The notes beneath the pieces were generated by a model. That model did no database searches and was not told the origin of the DNA. It saw nothing but the letters and a program-made list of their open reading frames with translations. A stretch of DNA of 38,191 nt, from assembly GCA_964343275.1 (NCBI GenBank), contig CAYFIY010000012.1, forward strand, positions 1 to 38,191, read 5' to 3'. A program made the position numbers and the translations under genes. Shown piece by piece: positions 22,945 to 31,113 of this stretch (positions within the stretch are counted from its first letter, which is position 1; the number at the start of each line of letters is the position of its first letter). This DNA comes from Hadarchaeum sp964343275 (GTDB lineage Archaea; Hadarchaeota; Hadarchaeia; Hadarchaeales; Hadarchaeaceae).

Positions 22945-23441
22945 CTGAACTCCCCATACTTCTTGAACTGCTTGACCAACCCGCCGTCCTCCATAATCTG
23001 CATCAGAAAATCCGGAATGGGATTGGCCTTGAAATTATCACCGGTGGTGACGTTCGAGATTGTTCCCTTGATCAAATCTATCTCCAAAGTGTCCCCATGT
23101 TTGGTGCGCTCGGGAGCCTGCCAGCTTTCGATAACCGGCAGACCGACGTTTATGCTGTTCCTGTAAAATATCCTGGCGAATGATTTGGCCACTATGCCCC
23201 CCAGACCGATCTGCTTGAGTACCAGCGGGGCCTGCTCTCGGCTCGACCCGCAGCCGAAGTCCTCCCCGGCCACTATGATGTCCCCGCGCTTGGTATGCTT
23301 AGCGAACTCTGGCGAGATGCTCTCCATGGCGTGCTTGGAAAGCTCATCCAGGTCGATGGTCTTGAACTTGTACTTGCCTGAGATTATGGAGTCGGTACTG
23401 ACCGAGTTGCCGAACTTCCATACATAGCCCTTTATAGTCAT
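22932..23441 (-). CDS. LeuD-type small subunit of a (homo)aconitase/isopropylmalate isomerase
   Basis: 169 residues. The swivel domain signature DIIVAGEDFGCGSSREQAP and KSFARIFYRN are typical of LeuD/HacB proteins. The flexible loop that sets substrate choice, usually Y-L-R/V-x after the DTD-IIP segment, here reads GKYKFKTID after STDSII, unlike isopropylmalate (YLRM/YLVY) or homoaconitate (YLRT) versions I know. It pairs with the large subunit, whose stop is one base away. Given the neighbouring isocitrate-type dehydrogenase, the substrate may be citrate. Confidence 0.85.
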   Translation of the reverse strand: MTIKGYVWKFGNSVSTDSIISGKYKFKTIDLDELSKHAMESISPEFAKHTKRGDIIVAGEDFGCGSSREQAPLVLKQIGLGGIVAKSFARIFYRNSINVGLPVIESWQAPERTKHGDTLEIDLIKGTISNVTTGDNFKANPIPDFLMQIMEDGGLVKQFKKYGEFRWGR

Positions 23442-23442
23442 C

Positions 23443-24714
23443 TCAATACTTCCACATTAATTTCCTTGGATCAGTTATCTCCCCGGTCACTGCCGATGCC
23501 GCCACGGTTAGGGGAGACGCGAGGTAGATCTTGGACTCCTTGCTACCCATTCGCCCCACAAAGTTCCTGTTGGATGTTGAAACGCAGACTTCACCATGCC
23601 CTAGGACTCCCATGTGGCCGCCAGGACAGGGACCGCAGCCTGGCCCGAAAACCGAGGCTCCAGCTTCCACGAAAGTTTCCACAATGCCTTCTTTCAGGGC
23701 TTGTGAATAAATCTCCCTTGAAGCCGGTATCACTATCATCCTCACCTTGTTGTTGACCTTTTTACCCTTCAGTATCTTCGCGGCTCCAATCAAATCTTCC
23801 AATCTGCCGTTGGTGCAGCTGCCCACAAAGGCCTGGTTGATCTTCACGCCTTCCTCTTTGTTCACCGGCTTGACGTTGTCGACTGAGCTCGGGCATGCGA
23901 GTTGAGGCTCCAGGTTGGTCACGCTAACGTTTATCTTATTTGAGTACTTCGCGTCAGGATCGCTCTTCAGAAATTCTCCCTTTTCTTTTGTCCTGCCGGC
24001 GAGATATTCCTTGACCTTGTCATCCGGCTCGATTATTCCGTTCTTGGCTCCCATCTCCACCACCATGTTGCACATGGTCATCCTCCCGGCCAGGCTCATT
24101 TCGCTTACCGTGTCGCCGCTGAATTCGATGGTTTTGTAGGTGGCGCCATTGGAACCGATCAGACTGAGAACGTGAAGTATCAGGTCTTTGGCACCGACGC
24201 CTCGGGGAAGCTTCCCCTCGATGTTACATTTAACAGACTCGGGAACCCTGAACCAGAGCTTCCCAGAGGTGAGCACGGCGGCCAGCTCAGTTGAACCTAT
24301 TCCTGTGGAGAAGGCGCCGAATGCCCCATAAGTGCAGGTGTGCGAGTCGGCGCCTACGATGACCCATCCGGGAACCACGTACCCCTTCTCTGGCATCAAC
24401 TGGTGGCATATGCCCTCGCCGACATCGAACAACCTCAATCCCTGCTTGACAGCAAATTCCCTCATCGACATGTGGAGGGACGATGTCCCCTCGGAAGCGC
24501 TGGGTGAGATGTGATCTATGACTAGGGCGGCCCTTTTCGGATCCCAAACTTTTCTCGCCCCCATCTCTCTGAAGGCCCTGATGGCTAGAGGCGCGGTGCC
24601 GTCATGGGCCATGCAGGTGTCTATGGGTGCGATTATCACGTCCCCTGGCGAGATTTCTTGGTTGGAAGTTCTGCTCAATATCTTCTCGGTTATGGTTTTC
24701 CCCACGATCTCCAC
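23443..24714 (-). CDS. LeuC-type large subunit of a (homo)aconitase/isopropylmalate isomerase
   Basis: 423 residues, normal for archaeal-type LeuC/HacA. The [4Fe-4S] cluster cysteines are in VGSCTNGR and FGPGCGPCPGGH; GADSHTCTYGAFGAFSTGIGS carries active-site residues. The enzyme moves a hydroxyl group between adjacent carbons by dehydration and rehydration of a tricarboxylate or related acid. The gene lies 20 bases after the synthase and one base before the small subunit. Specificity is set mainly by the small subunit and is discussed there. Confidence 0.9.
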   Translation of the reverse strand: MEIVGKTITEKILSRTSNQEISPGDVIIAPIDTCMAHDGTAPLAIRAFREMGARKVWDPKRAALVIDHISPSASEGTSSLHMSMREFAVKQGLRLFDVGEGICHQLMPEKGYVVPGWVIVGADSHTCTYGAFGAFSTGIGSTELAAVLTSGKLWFRVPESVKCNIEGKLPRGVGAKDLILHVLSLIGSNGATYKTIEFSGDTVSEMSLAGRMTMCNMVVEMGAKNGIIEPDDKVKEYLAGRTKEKGEFLKSDPDAKYSNKINVSVTNLEPQLACPSSVDNVKPVNKEEGVKINQAFVGSCTNGRLEDLIGAAKILKGKKVNNKVRMIVIPASREIYSQALKEGIVETFVEAGASVFGPGCGPCPGGHMGVLGHGEVCVSTSNRNFVGRMGSKESKIYLASPLTVAASAVTGEITDPRKLMWKY

Positions 24715-24734
24715 CTTGAAAAGTGAGCGGGCAT

Positions 24735-26045
24735 TTACTTAATCTCGAAACCGAATTTCTGAGCGTGTTGTCTGAACTCGGAATCCTTCATAGGGTGTCT
24801 TCTCTGACCGATCACGAATTTGTTCTTGATCATGTCCACCAGCAGGGCCAATCGTGGATCTTCTTCCGAGATACTTTGCCGGGTAATTTCCTCCAGCTTC
24901 ATCCTGACCCCGTGTTTCCCAGATCTTTTGCCTATCACGATGGTGCGCTTCTGCCCGACCAGTTCAGGAGGGAAGGGCTCGTAGGTGAGCGGGGATGCCA
25001 TCAGGCCGTGAATGTGGACACCAGATTCGTGGGCGAAGGCCGCGTCGCCGACGATGGCCTTGTTAAGCGGCACGGGATATCTCAGAGCCGTCCCCATGAA
25101 TACGGTCAGATCCCTGAAGTAGCGTTGATCCCATTTGCACACGTCGTGGTGCAGGTAGCAGTTCATGATGATCTTCTCAGTCTCGGCGTTGCCCGACCGA
25201 TCGCCGATCCCTAGGAAGGTGGTGCTAACGTAGATCTTCTTGTACAGTCCGGAGGCGGCGCGGATGGTGGCCATAGTGTTCTCCACCGCGTTCCCCATAT
25301 CGTCGTGTGCGTGTATCTCGACGAAGGGGATCTTGGTCTCCTCCTTTATCTTGCGCACCTTCATCGGGATCCCGTTTGGCAAGGGGGCGTTCGGGTCGGC
25401 GTGTCCGCACCCAATAGTATCGCATATGCGGTAGACGCGAGCACCGGCCTCGGCTACTGCGTTGATGAATTCTTTCTCAAAGCTCCATTCCGCTCTGGTG
25501 CTGTCCTCTCCGTGCACGAAGATATCCAGCCCATGTTCCTTGGCGTAAGTTACTGTGTCGACCACCCGCTCCACCAGCTTTTCCAGCGTGGTGGCGGACC
25601 ATTTCTCAAAGTGAATGTAAGAGACTGGATGGGAAATGCCGACCTGTTTGAAGTCGTGTTTGAGCGCGATATCTATGTCCGCCTTGGCGGCTCGGCACCA
25701 GGCGGCGATGATGTCACCGAGCCCGTCGTTTTTCATGAGCTTTATTGTCTCTTGGTCGGACTTGGTGTAGGTGAGGACCTCAAGCCTTTCCATCCCGATG
25801 TCGCGCAGCAACGAGGCCATGTGTGCGGCATCTTCTGGCAACGGGCTGATCAGTCCAGCCATCTGGAGGCCCTCTCTGAGGGTGGCGTCGTCCATCACCA
25901 CTTCCGTTTTTAACGGAATCGGTTTGTAGACACTCTTCCTGAGACTCTCCCAAATCACCGAATCGTACTTCGTCAGTGACATCCCCTTTGTTTTTTTCAG
26001 GTAGTCACGCCTGACATTTTCCATGTCTTCGAATTTCATCTTCAT
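24735..26045 (-). CDS. Homocitrate/isopropylmalate/Re-citrate synthase family acyltransferase
   Basis: 436 residues. After a ~45-residue N-terminal extension the HMGL-like barrel begins with DDATLREG (52-59), where D and R are catalytic/metal residues. The metal-binding H245-A-H247-D-D-x-G follows, and TFLGIGDRSGN resembles both homocitrate and Re-citrate synthases. The second part FAHESGVHIHG...TYEPF resembles NifV/homocitrate synthases. No LeuA regulatory domain is present, so feedback control by leucine is not expected. The enzyme joins acetyl-CoA to a 2-oxoacid. Operon partners point to oxaloacetate (citrate) as the acceptor; 2-oxoglutarate (homocitrate) is the alternative. It is the first gene of the operon. 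Confidence 0.82.
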   Translation of the reverse strand: MKMKFEDMENVRRDYLKKTKGMSLTKYDSVIWESLRKSVYKPIPLKTEVVMDDATLREGLQMAGLISPLPEDAAHMASLLRDIGMERLEVLTYTKSDQETIKLMKNDGLGDIIAAWCRAAKADIDIALKHDFKQVGISHPVSYIHFEKWSATTLEKLVERVVDTVTYAKEHGLDIFVHGEDSTRAEWSFEKEFINAVAEAGARVYRICDTIGCGHADPNAPLPNGIPMKVRKIKEETKIPFVEIHAHDDMGNAVENTMATIRAASGLYKKIYVSTTFLGIGDRSGNAETEKIIMNCYLHHDVCKWDQRYFRDLTVFMGTALRYPVPLNKAIVGDAAFAHESGVHIHGLMASPLTYEPFPPELVGQKRTIVIGKRSGKHGVRMKLEEITRQSISEEDPRLALLVDMIKNKFVIGQRRHPMKDSEFRQHAQKFGFEIK

Positions 26046-26089
26046 ACCGTCCGAACATGATGCTTTTCCATTGAATTAGCTTCTTAATA

Positions 26090-27169
26090 TTAAATTATTG
26101 AGTGTTTAAGTTTTTTAAAGCCGAGCCCTTCCACTTTAATTCTTCCAGGTTTGCCGAGCTCCCCATCGACTTGGAATTCAACGCCTAAAATTTGTTGCAC
26201 CAACTTCACATTGGTGAGGGCGTGGGTGGTCAGATAGGTGCTGGTTATCTCGGAAGTCCCCTCAGCCAGCGCCATATACGGTATGAGCTGATCGGTCAGA
26301 TGTCGGTCAACCGCGGCACCTGTTCTCAGTTGTCCGATCAAATTATCGGCAGCCTCTCTCCCCACTTGTTCCGCTGGTTTTCCGCGCCTTCCATGTGAGC
26401 TGGCGCCGATTACAGCTCCGAGCTCCGTCTCCGCCCAAATTGTTATCCCCGCGCCCGGGCCCATGTGAGGATCATGGTCCGGATGGTATGATTCGCTCTT
26501 GATATCAATCTCCGTAAATCCAGACCTGATCAGCTCCTTGCTGCAGGAATGCGCCATTTTGGTGGCTATCTTTTCCGGGAGTCTGATCGCATGGGCGACT
26601 CCGGATATTTTGTTCACGTTATTTGAGTAAATGAGGTTGATCGACCGCAGTCTCTCAACTGGCTCTATTTGCGCGCGAATAACTCCCCCACCACGGGGAT
26701 AGTGCCCTCGCCTGAGGCATTCTACTTTACCATTATATCCCATTCGATGAAGGGTAGGCAGCTTGACGTTTTTTAAGAAATCTATGGAGGGGGCTAGTGG
26801 ATTGTCAGTGCCTCCGCTTACCTCGACATCGATGGCCCCACTTGCGAAAGACGCAGCAGGCATCAGGATCTGAAGGATGAGAGTTGTACTACCTGCAGTG
26901 CCTATGTCCACGCGATATTTGCCGCCCTCGATCAGCTTGGGTTCGAACGTAAGTTCTTTCGCGTGTAGGCCGGATCCATCCATTTTTGCTTTGGTGATTT
27001 CAGCGAGGGCCTCCACGCCACACAGGTGTTGTGGTTGAAGTCCCGGCCTGTCTCGCTTTACCCTGATGTTGAAAATATGGATGGGTTGTTTACTTACAGC
27101 ACAAAGAGCCAAAGCCGTACGTATTATAGCTCCGCCGCCCTCGCCCATCGAACCGTCGATTTCTATCAT
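26090..27169 (-). CDS. rtcA: RNA 3'-terminal phosphate cyclase RtcA
   Basis: 359 residues from ATG 27169, where the protein starts MIEIDGS as in other family members; the frame extends 21 bases further up. The motifs GEGGGAIIRTALAL near the start and GTAGSTTLILQ (central) are present, and the catalytic His is in DRHLTDQLIPYMALAEG (AMP-bound His in E. coli RtcA is H309). The enzyme uses ATP to convert RNA 3'-phosphates into 2',3'-cyclic phosphates. It is divergent from the alkyltransferase gene. With ThpR and tRNA splicing it belongs to RNA end repair; RtcB is not seen here. Confidence 0.95.
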   Translation of the reverse strand: MIEIDGSMGEGGGAIIRTALALCAVSKQPIHIFNIRVKRDRPGLQPQHLCGVEALAEITKAKMDGSGLHAKELTFEPKLIEGGKYRVDIGTAGSTTLILQILMPAASFASGAIDVEVSGGTDNPLAPSIDFLKNVKLPTLHRMGYNGKVECLRRGHYPRGGGVIRAQIEPVERLRSINLIYSNNVNKISGVAHAIRLPEKIATKMAHSCSKELIRSGFTEIDIKSESYHPDHDPHMGPGAGITIWAETELGAVIGASSHGRRGKPAEQVGREAADNLIGQLRTGAAVDRHLTDQLIPYMALAEGTSEITSTYLTTHALTNVKLVQQILGVEFQVDGELGKPGRIKVEGLGFKKLKHSII

Positions 27170-27219
27170 CAGAAAAAGATAGATGTTCATTTAATAAATG
27201 AAGAACTGACTTTATCACA

Positions 27220-27519
27220 ATGACTCAATTTCAGTCCCATGTTCTAGATATGACATTAAAGATTCCTAAAGGTAAAGTCACGACTTACAAGGAGCTTGCT
27301 TTGGCGGTTGGCAAGCCGAAAGCATGGAGGGCGGTCGCCAATGTCATGGCTGGAAATACTCGCCCTATCATCATCCCGTGCCACCGGGTGGTAAAGTCAA
27401 GCGGAGAGATAGGAGGCTATACTTTTGGCACTAAGCGTAAGGTGGAGCTGCTCGCCGCCGAGGGAATCGATATCGAGGGCAGGAAGGTCAATTTGACGAA
27501 GCACATGTTCAAGTTTTAA
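27220..27519 (+). CDS. DNA alkyl-acceptor protein (O6-methylguanine methyltransferase C-terminal domain type)
   Basis: 99 residues, consisting of the active-site domain alone. IPCHRVV holds the acceptor Cys, and a helix-turn-helix with the Arg finger reads WRAVANVMAGN. GGYTFGTKRKVELLAAEG is the usual C-terminal segment. Because the Cys is kept, this is a real alkyltransferase and not an ATL protein, which has Trp there. Small stand-alone forms repair O6-alkylguanine in DNA by accepting the alkyl group irreversibly. It is divergent from rtcA, with 50 bases between. Confidence 0.9.
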   Translation: MTQFQSHVLDMTLKIPKGKVTTYKELALAVGKPKAWRAVANVMAGNTRPIIIPCHRVVKSSGEIGGYTFGTKRKVELLAAEGIDIEGRKVNLTKHMFKF

Positions 27520-27595
27520 ATCGTAGTTAATTTATCTCCAAATTTTTACTTCTGACAAGCATGGGCTGAAATAAATAAACGCCTAGATATTCCTC

Positions 27596-27718
27596 TCAAA
27601 CAAATTGATACTTTTGCTGGCCCTTTTCACCGACGTATTTATAAATTCTGCTAGGCTTTCCTCTACCACCAAGTCCGTTGGCAGCGAGCTTGGTGTTTTC
27701 TGTCCATAATAAATTATG
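27596..27718 (-). pseudogene. Unassigned C-terminal protein fragment
   Basis: On the minus strand about 40 codons, bounded upstream by TAA and ending at TGA 27598-27596, read KLAANGLGGRGKPSRIYKYV, then a short basic tail. It has no start codon or ribosome site. The composition looks like the end of a winged-helix or helicase-type protein, but I cannot name it. It lies in a gene-poor stretch (27520-28087) that otherwise holds only the alcohol dehydrogenase remnant. Confidence 0.2.
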
Positions 27719-27768
27719 TTAATCTTTTGTGAAACTTATTCATTTTACCTGCTTTTACTAACTCCCGA

Positions 27769-28086
27769 TCAACATTTTTTCGATACGGTCAGTCCGTAAT
27801 TCCTTTCTCTGAAGCGAGGGTATGCAGGGCGACAACATCTACTTGATTGAGATTTCATGACTGTCTTGCCCAAGATTTCGCCTCGACCCATGGCATCGAA
27901 AACTTCGACCAGCTCGTTGAGCTCTATGTTCCCTACTCTCGTTATTAACGGCTTGTTTTCCTTCTGGGCTAGCTTTGCCATATCCGAGTAATCTTTTTCC
28001 CTACCTCCGGCGTTGCCAGTGATTTCTTTTTCAAAGGCGAGTAAGGGTCCCGAAGTCGTTTTGAAGTCCGGTCGTGAGGTGACTAA
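27769..28086 (-). pseudogene. C-terminal remnant of a zinc-type alcohol dehydrogenase (MDR family)
   Basis: Directly after the stop of the aldehyde:ferredoxin oxidoreductase gene, on the same strand, an open frame reads through a segment like the end of MDR alcohol dehydrogenases: EKEITGNAGGREKDYSDM, then KPLITRVGNIELNELVEVF and GEILGKTVMK. The normal protein ends at about that point; here a different tail continues to 27769. The catalytic and Rossmann domains are gone. An ATG at 27981 exists, but no ribosome site is convincing. This is most likely the leftover of a deletion that also involved the oxidoreductase's downstream neighbour. Confidence 0.6.
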
Positions 28087-28087
28087 T

Positions 28088-29944
28088 TCATTTTGTGAGT
28101 TTTCTAATCCCTACTAATTCATCGGCCACATCATTTAAACCGAGCTTTTCCAGTTTCTTTCTCGTAGGTATTCCTTTCTTGTCCCAGCCCCTCAATTTAT
28201 AATAATCTTTGAGCATAGGTTTGAGGTCCACTACGTACCCCTTCGATTGACCTGCTCTTAGAGGCTTCGTCAGCAGCCTCTCTGGTAGTGTGTCATCCTC
28301 GGCAGTGAATCCCTCTCTTATGTTAAACGCCCTCTCCAGGTTGAAGATTCTCCCGCCGATTTTTTCGACAGAATGTTTTGTGAAATCTAATCCAGTGGTC
28401 GTTTTTATCAGGGCGCTCAGGTACTTATGCGTCCCCCACTCTCCGAAGGTGCAGAGTATTGCCGAGTTTTTTACACATGTTTCATTTTGGATCCTGTAAA
28501 CCAGATTTCCCTTGCCCCTAGCCGAGAACCGGTTAATAGGTCCGATAACCTCCTCGTATGTCGTGTAGCCCGAACAGTGGTCGCCGCCTTTGTTGGCGGT
28601 GGCGTAGTTGAGTCCCATTCCAAACTGGCCTCTCGGGTCATACGCGGGCAATTCCAGTCCCTTTACATGCATTGCATATTTTTCGGCGCCCTTGCCGATC
28701 TTTTTGCTGGCCCTCTTAACCCCTTCGGCCAGAACGCCTCCTATTCCCGACCTGAAGGCGATTTTATTGATCGTCTCAAGCGTGGCCTCAATATTGCCCC
28801 ATTTCAGCTTGATTCCGACGGCGTCCTTCGGCTTGATTATTTTGTTTTGGTACAGCTCCATTGCAAATCCTATGGTGTTCCCGCAGGAGATAGTGTCCAA
28901 TCCGAGGTCATCGCAGAGCTTGTCCGCGGCGACAATGGCCTTGGGATCGGAGTTACCGATTTGGGATCCGAAGGCCCACACGGTCTCGTATTCATACCCT
29001 TCGCAGGTCACTCCGGCGAAAGGTCCGGTAGAGTCCACGAATGCGATTTTTTTGCATAATACAGGGCAATTTGTGCATGACACATTAATTTTCAAAACGT
29101 TCTTCCTCAGTGCTTCCTTGTACAGCTTCCTTCGTGCACTGGGGAACACGCCACTCTGGAAGTTCCTCGTGGGCCAGTTTCCGTGAGTTTCGATGATGTC
29201 CACCATACCCAAAGTACCATATAGTCTCCAATTATTCGCAGCGGCCTTTTGGAGCGCCATGTTCGCGTAAACTTTTCTCACGATAGTGTCGAAGCCGTTA
29301 GGGTTGGACAATTTTACATTTTTTGTCCCGCGGACGGCAATTGCCTTCAGGTTTTTTGAACCCATAACCGCACCTAATCCCCCTCTGCCGAAGGCGCCGA
29401 TACCAGCCATGATGCAAGCGAACTTCACCAAATTTTCTCCACCTGGCCCTATGCAGAGAACCTTGGCATTTTGATTTGTATGGTTCTTCACGAACTTTTC
29501 CGTATCTCCAGTGGACAGACCCCATAGAAAATTAGCATCTCTTATCTGGACTTTGCCATTCCTGATCCAAATGTAGATGGGCTTGGTAGACTTTCCTTCG
29601 ATGACGATCGCGTCGTAACCAGCGTGCTTCAGTTCATAAGGCAAATGTCCGGCAGCCAAGCTCTTTGTGAAACCGTTCGTCAACGGAGATTTTGTCGCTG
29701 CGCATAATCTACTCACAGACGGGCACCGTGTGCCCGCTAGCGGTCCCAACGCGAATACGATTTTGTTTGCAGGAGAAAGCGGTTCTATGCATGGCTCGAG
29801 TTCGTCCCAAAGTATTTTTGCAGAAAAGCCCTCACCGCCCAAATATTGCTCAACTAGGTCATCCGTAATTTTTTCATTTCTAAATTTTTTTGTTGTTAAA
29901 TTAATTCTCAGCAATGTACCTGTGTATCCCTTGTATTTGGTCAA
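28088..29944 (-). CDS. Aldehyde:ferredoxin oxidoreductase family (tungsten/molybdenum bis-pterin)
   Basis: 618 residues from TTG 29944, chosen because GGGGTGG (29955-29949) lies four bases ahead and the family starts at this point (KYKGYTGTLLRIN); GTG 29977 is also open. The pterin-binding loop GRGGLGAVMGSKNLKAI (187-203) and the [4Fe-4S] cysteines C290, C293, C297 (C-x2-C-x3-C) are present; the fourth is probably the Cys in SAILCTF near the C-terminus. The family oxidises aldehydes to acids and reduces ferredoxin. The substrate cannot be told from sequence. It fits a strict anaerobe with ferredoxin-based metabolism. An alcohol dehydrogenase remnant follows it. Confidence 0.92.
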   Translation of the reverse strand: MTKYKGYTGTLLRINLTTKKFRNEKITDDLVEQYLGGEGFSAKILWDELEPCIEPLSPANKIVFALGPLAGTRCPSVSRLCAATKSPLTNGFTKSLAAGHLPYELKHAGYDAIVIEGKSTKPIYIWIRNGKVQIRDANFLWGLSTGDTEKFVKNHTNQNAKVLCIGPGGENLVKFACIMAGIGAFGRGGLGAVMGSKNLKAIAVRGTKNVKLSNPNGFDTIVRKVYANMALQKAAANNWRLYGTLGMVDIIETHGNWPTRNFQSGVFPSARRKLYKEALRKNVLKINVSCTNCPVLCKKIAFVDSTGPFAGVTCEGYEYETVWAFGSQIGNSDPKAIVAADKLCDDLGLDTISCGNTIGFAMELYQNKIIKPKDAVGIKLKWGNIEATLETINKIAFRSGIGGVLAEGVKRASKKIGKGAEKYAMHVKGLELPAYDPRGQFGMGLNYATANKGGDHCSGYTTYEEVIGPINRFSARGKGNLVYRIQNETCVKNSAILCTFGEWGTHKYLSALIKTTTGLDFTKHSVEKIGGRIFNLERAFNIREGFTAEDDTLPERLLTKPLRAGQSKGYVVDLKPMLKDYYKLRGWDKKGIPTRKKLEKLGLNDVADELVGIRKLTK

Positions 29945-30102
29945 TATTCCACCCCTTTCTTTTACATGATGATTCACATTGAATATAATAAGTTATTTGC
30001 TAATGATTTAAATGACTGAATTTATAAGTAAAAAATGTTTTAGTTTTAGACACGGTGATTTGTTCGAAATCTATTCTGTGAATCAAATCGGTGATCGATG
30101 TA

Positions 30103-30276
30103 ATGAATTTAATTCAAAGAGTGTCTTTTTTTGTGACTGATAAACCATTAGTTAAAGCCTGTTTGATCGGCGAAAATAAGCAGCTCTTGACTGACTCCAA
30201 AATAGAATCGACTGTTTTCGACGGGGCCGTGCTAAACGGCAGGGCAGAAATAGCAAAAAAGTGGTGCCGTTTTTGA
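30103..30276 (+). CDS. Small unidentified protein, 57 residues (doubtful)
   Basis: ATG 30103 to TGA 30276, starting MNLIQRVSFFVTDKPLVKA and containing ESTVFDGAVLNGRAEIAKKW. A TATA-like TTTATAA lies at about 30017-30023, but there is no good ribosome site. The codon pattern and the coherent composition suggest coding sequence rather than noise, yet I recognise no family. It could be the remains of a larger gene. Confidence 0.3.
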   Translation: MNLIQRVSFFVTDKPLVKACLIGENKQLLTDSKIESTVFDGAVLNGRAEIAKKWCRF

Positions 30277-30352
30277 ATCGTAAAGAGAAGGAAAATTGAA
30301 AAACACAAAAGTTACTCTTCTGAAACTTAATAATTACTACTTAAATCGAGTT

Positions 30353-30457
30353 ATGAGGTCCTTTCACATCGAGAACGTGTTTTACACCATTTCCGAAGGA
30401 TTTGCAAAGATGGACAACTTGGCTAACTTTGCGAGAATTAATAATCTGAAACTATAG
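30353..30457 (+). CDS. Tiny unidentified ORF, 34 residues (doubtful)
   Basis: ATG 30353 to TAG 30457, starting MRSFHIENVFYTISEGF and ending INNLKL. No ribosome site is seen. Together with the preceding small ORF it is all I find in the ~530 bases between the oxidoreductase start and nadM's end. It resembles the end of a longer protein more than a free-standing gene. Confidence 0.2.
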   Translation: MRSFHIENVFYTISEGFAKMDNLANFARINNLKL

Positions 30458-30475
30458 TTGCTTCTCGATCATATC

Positions 30476-31006
30476 TCAACGGAGCAAGTAATCGGTCTTA
30501 GAGAGATCCTTCAACCTCTCCACTCCACTGATCTCATTCATGACTTCACCCACAGCTTTTGGCACTAGTTTTTTCCAATCCCCGCCGTTCATAATCCTAC
30601 CTCTAATTTCAGTTCCCCAATACTCCTTTCTCTTGAACATGAGCGGCGTGCGGGTATTGAACCCGGCCTCCTTGAACAGCCTTCTGACCAGCGGGTTTCC
30701 CGAATAGATAAGATCGAATGGTGGTGAGAGAGATACCACATGCGACACCCAAACAGCGTGGTTGTTCACGTCCGGAATCGGTATCAGATGTACTCTTGAA
30801 AGATCTATTTTTGCATCGGCCGTTGACTGTGTTATCATCAGCTCCCTTTCTCCCGCGGTAAAGGGGTTTTCGAGCGTATGGCTCTCTTGGGCACTTCCTA
30901 TCCCGACGATCAGATCGCCAACCTCTTTTAGGATCTTTTTGAAAACCTGGATGTGGCCCAAGTGCGGTGGCTGAAACCGCCCAATTATAATACCACGCCT
31001 TACCAT
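30476..31006 (-). CDS. nadM: Nicotinamide-nucleotide adenylyltransferase NadM
   Basis: 176 residues, typical for archaeal NadM. The nucleotidyl-transferase signature GRFQPPHLGH (9-18) carries the HxGH motif, and IGSAQESHT and the PFTAGERELM segment are family marks. The enzyme makes NAD from nicotinamide mononucleotide and ATP. Its ATG overlaps the stop of a relic reading frame (TAATG), which shows it was once translated coupled to an upstream gene. Confidence 0.95.
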   Translation of the reverse strand: MVRRGIIIGRFQPPHLGHIQVFKKILKEVGDLIVGIGSAQESHTLENPFTAGERELMITQSTADAKIDLSRVHLIPIPDVNNHAVWVSHVVSLSPPFDLIYSGNPLVRRLFKEAGFNTRTPLMFKRKEYWGTEIRGRIMNGGDWKKLVPKAVGEVMNEISGVERLKDLSKTDYLLR

Positions 31007-31113
31007 TACCCGCCCCTCTTTACTCTAAACTCGCCTCCGATTTTAACCTTTAGCTCTTTTGCAATGCCGAGCATATTCTTTGCGAGTGCTATCATGCCGT
31101 AACTTCCGGTGTA
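31006..31113 (-). pseudogene. C-terminal relic of a SAM hydroxide adenosyltransferase (DUF62) gene
   Basis: Upstream of nadM on the same strand, about 35 codons after an in-frame TGA read TGSYGMIALAKNMLGIAKEL followed by a KVKIGGEFRVK-type end. That matches the C-terminal beta domain of the SAM hydrolase/DUF62 family (pattern GSYG-x-x-E-x-A-x-N-x-G-x-A-x-x-L-x-x-K-x-G-D). The family is a known archaeal neighbour of nadM. The rest of the gene is missing. The identification rests on a short match and is moderate. Confidence 0.5.

Noticed and set aside
21850..26045. A plain leucine operon
   Set aside because: The dehydrogenase lacks the isopropylmalate residues and has isocitrate/NADP ones; the synthase has no LeuA regulatory domain; the LeuD loop is atypical. 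It remains possible for the hydro-lyase alone.
27220..27519. ATL (alkyltransferase-like, inactive) protein
   Set aside because: The PCHRV motif keeps the acceptor Cys, which ATL proteins replace.
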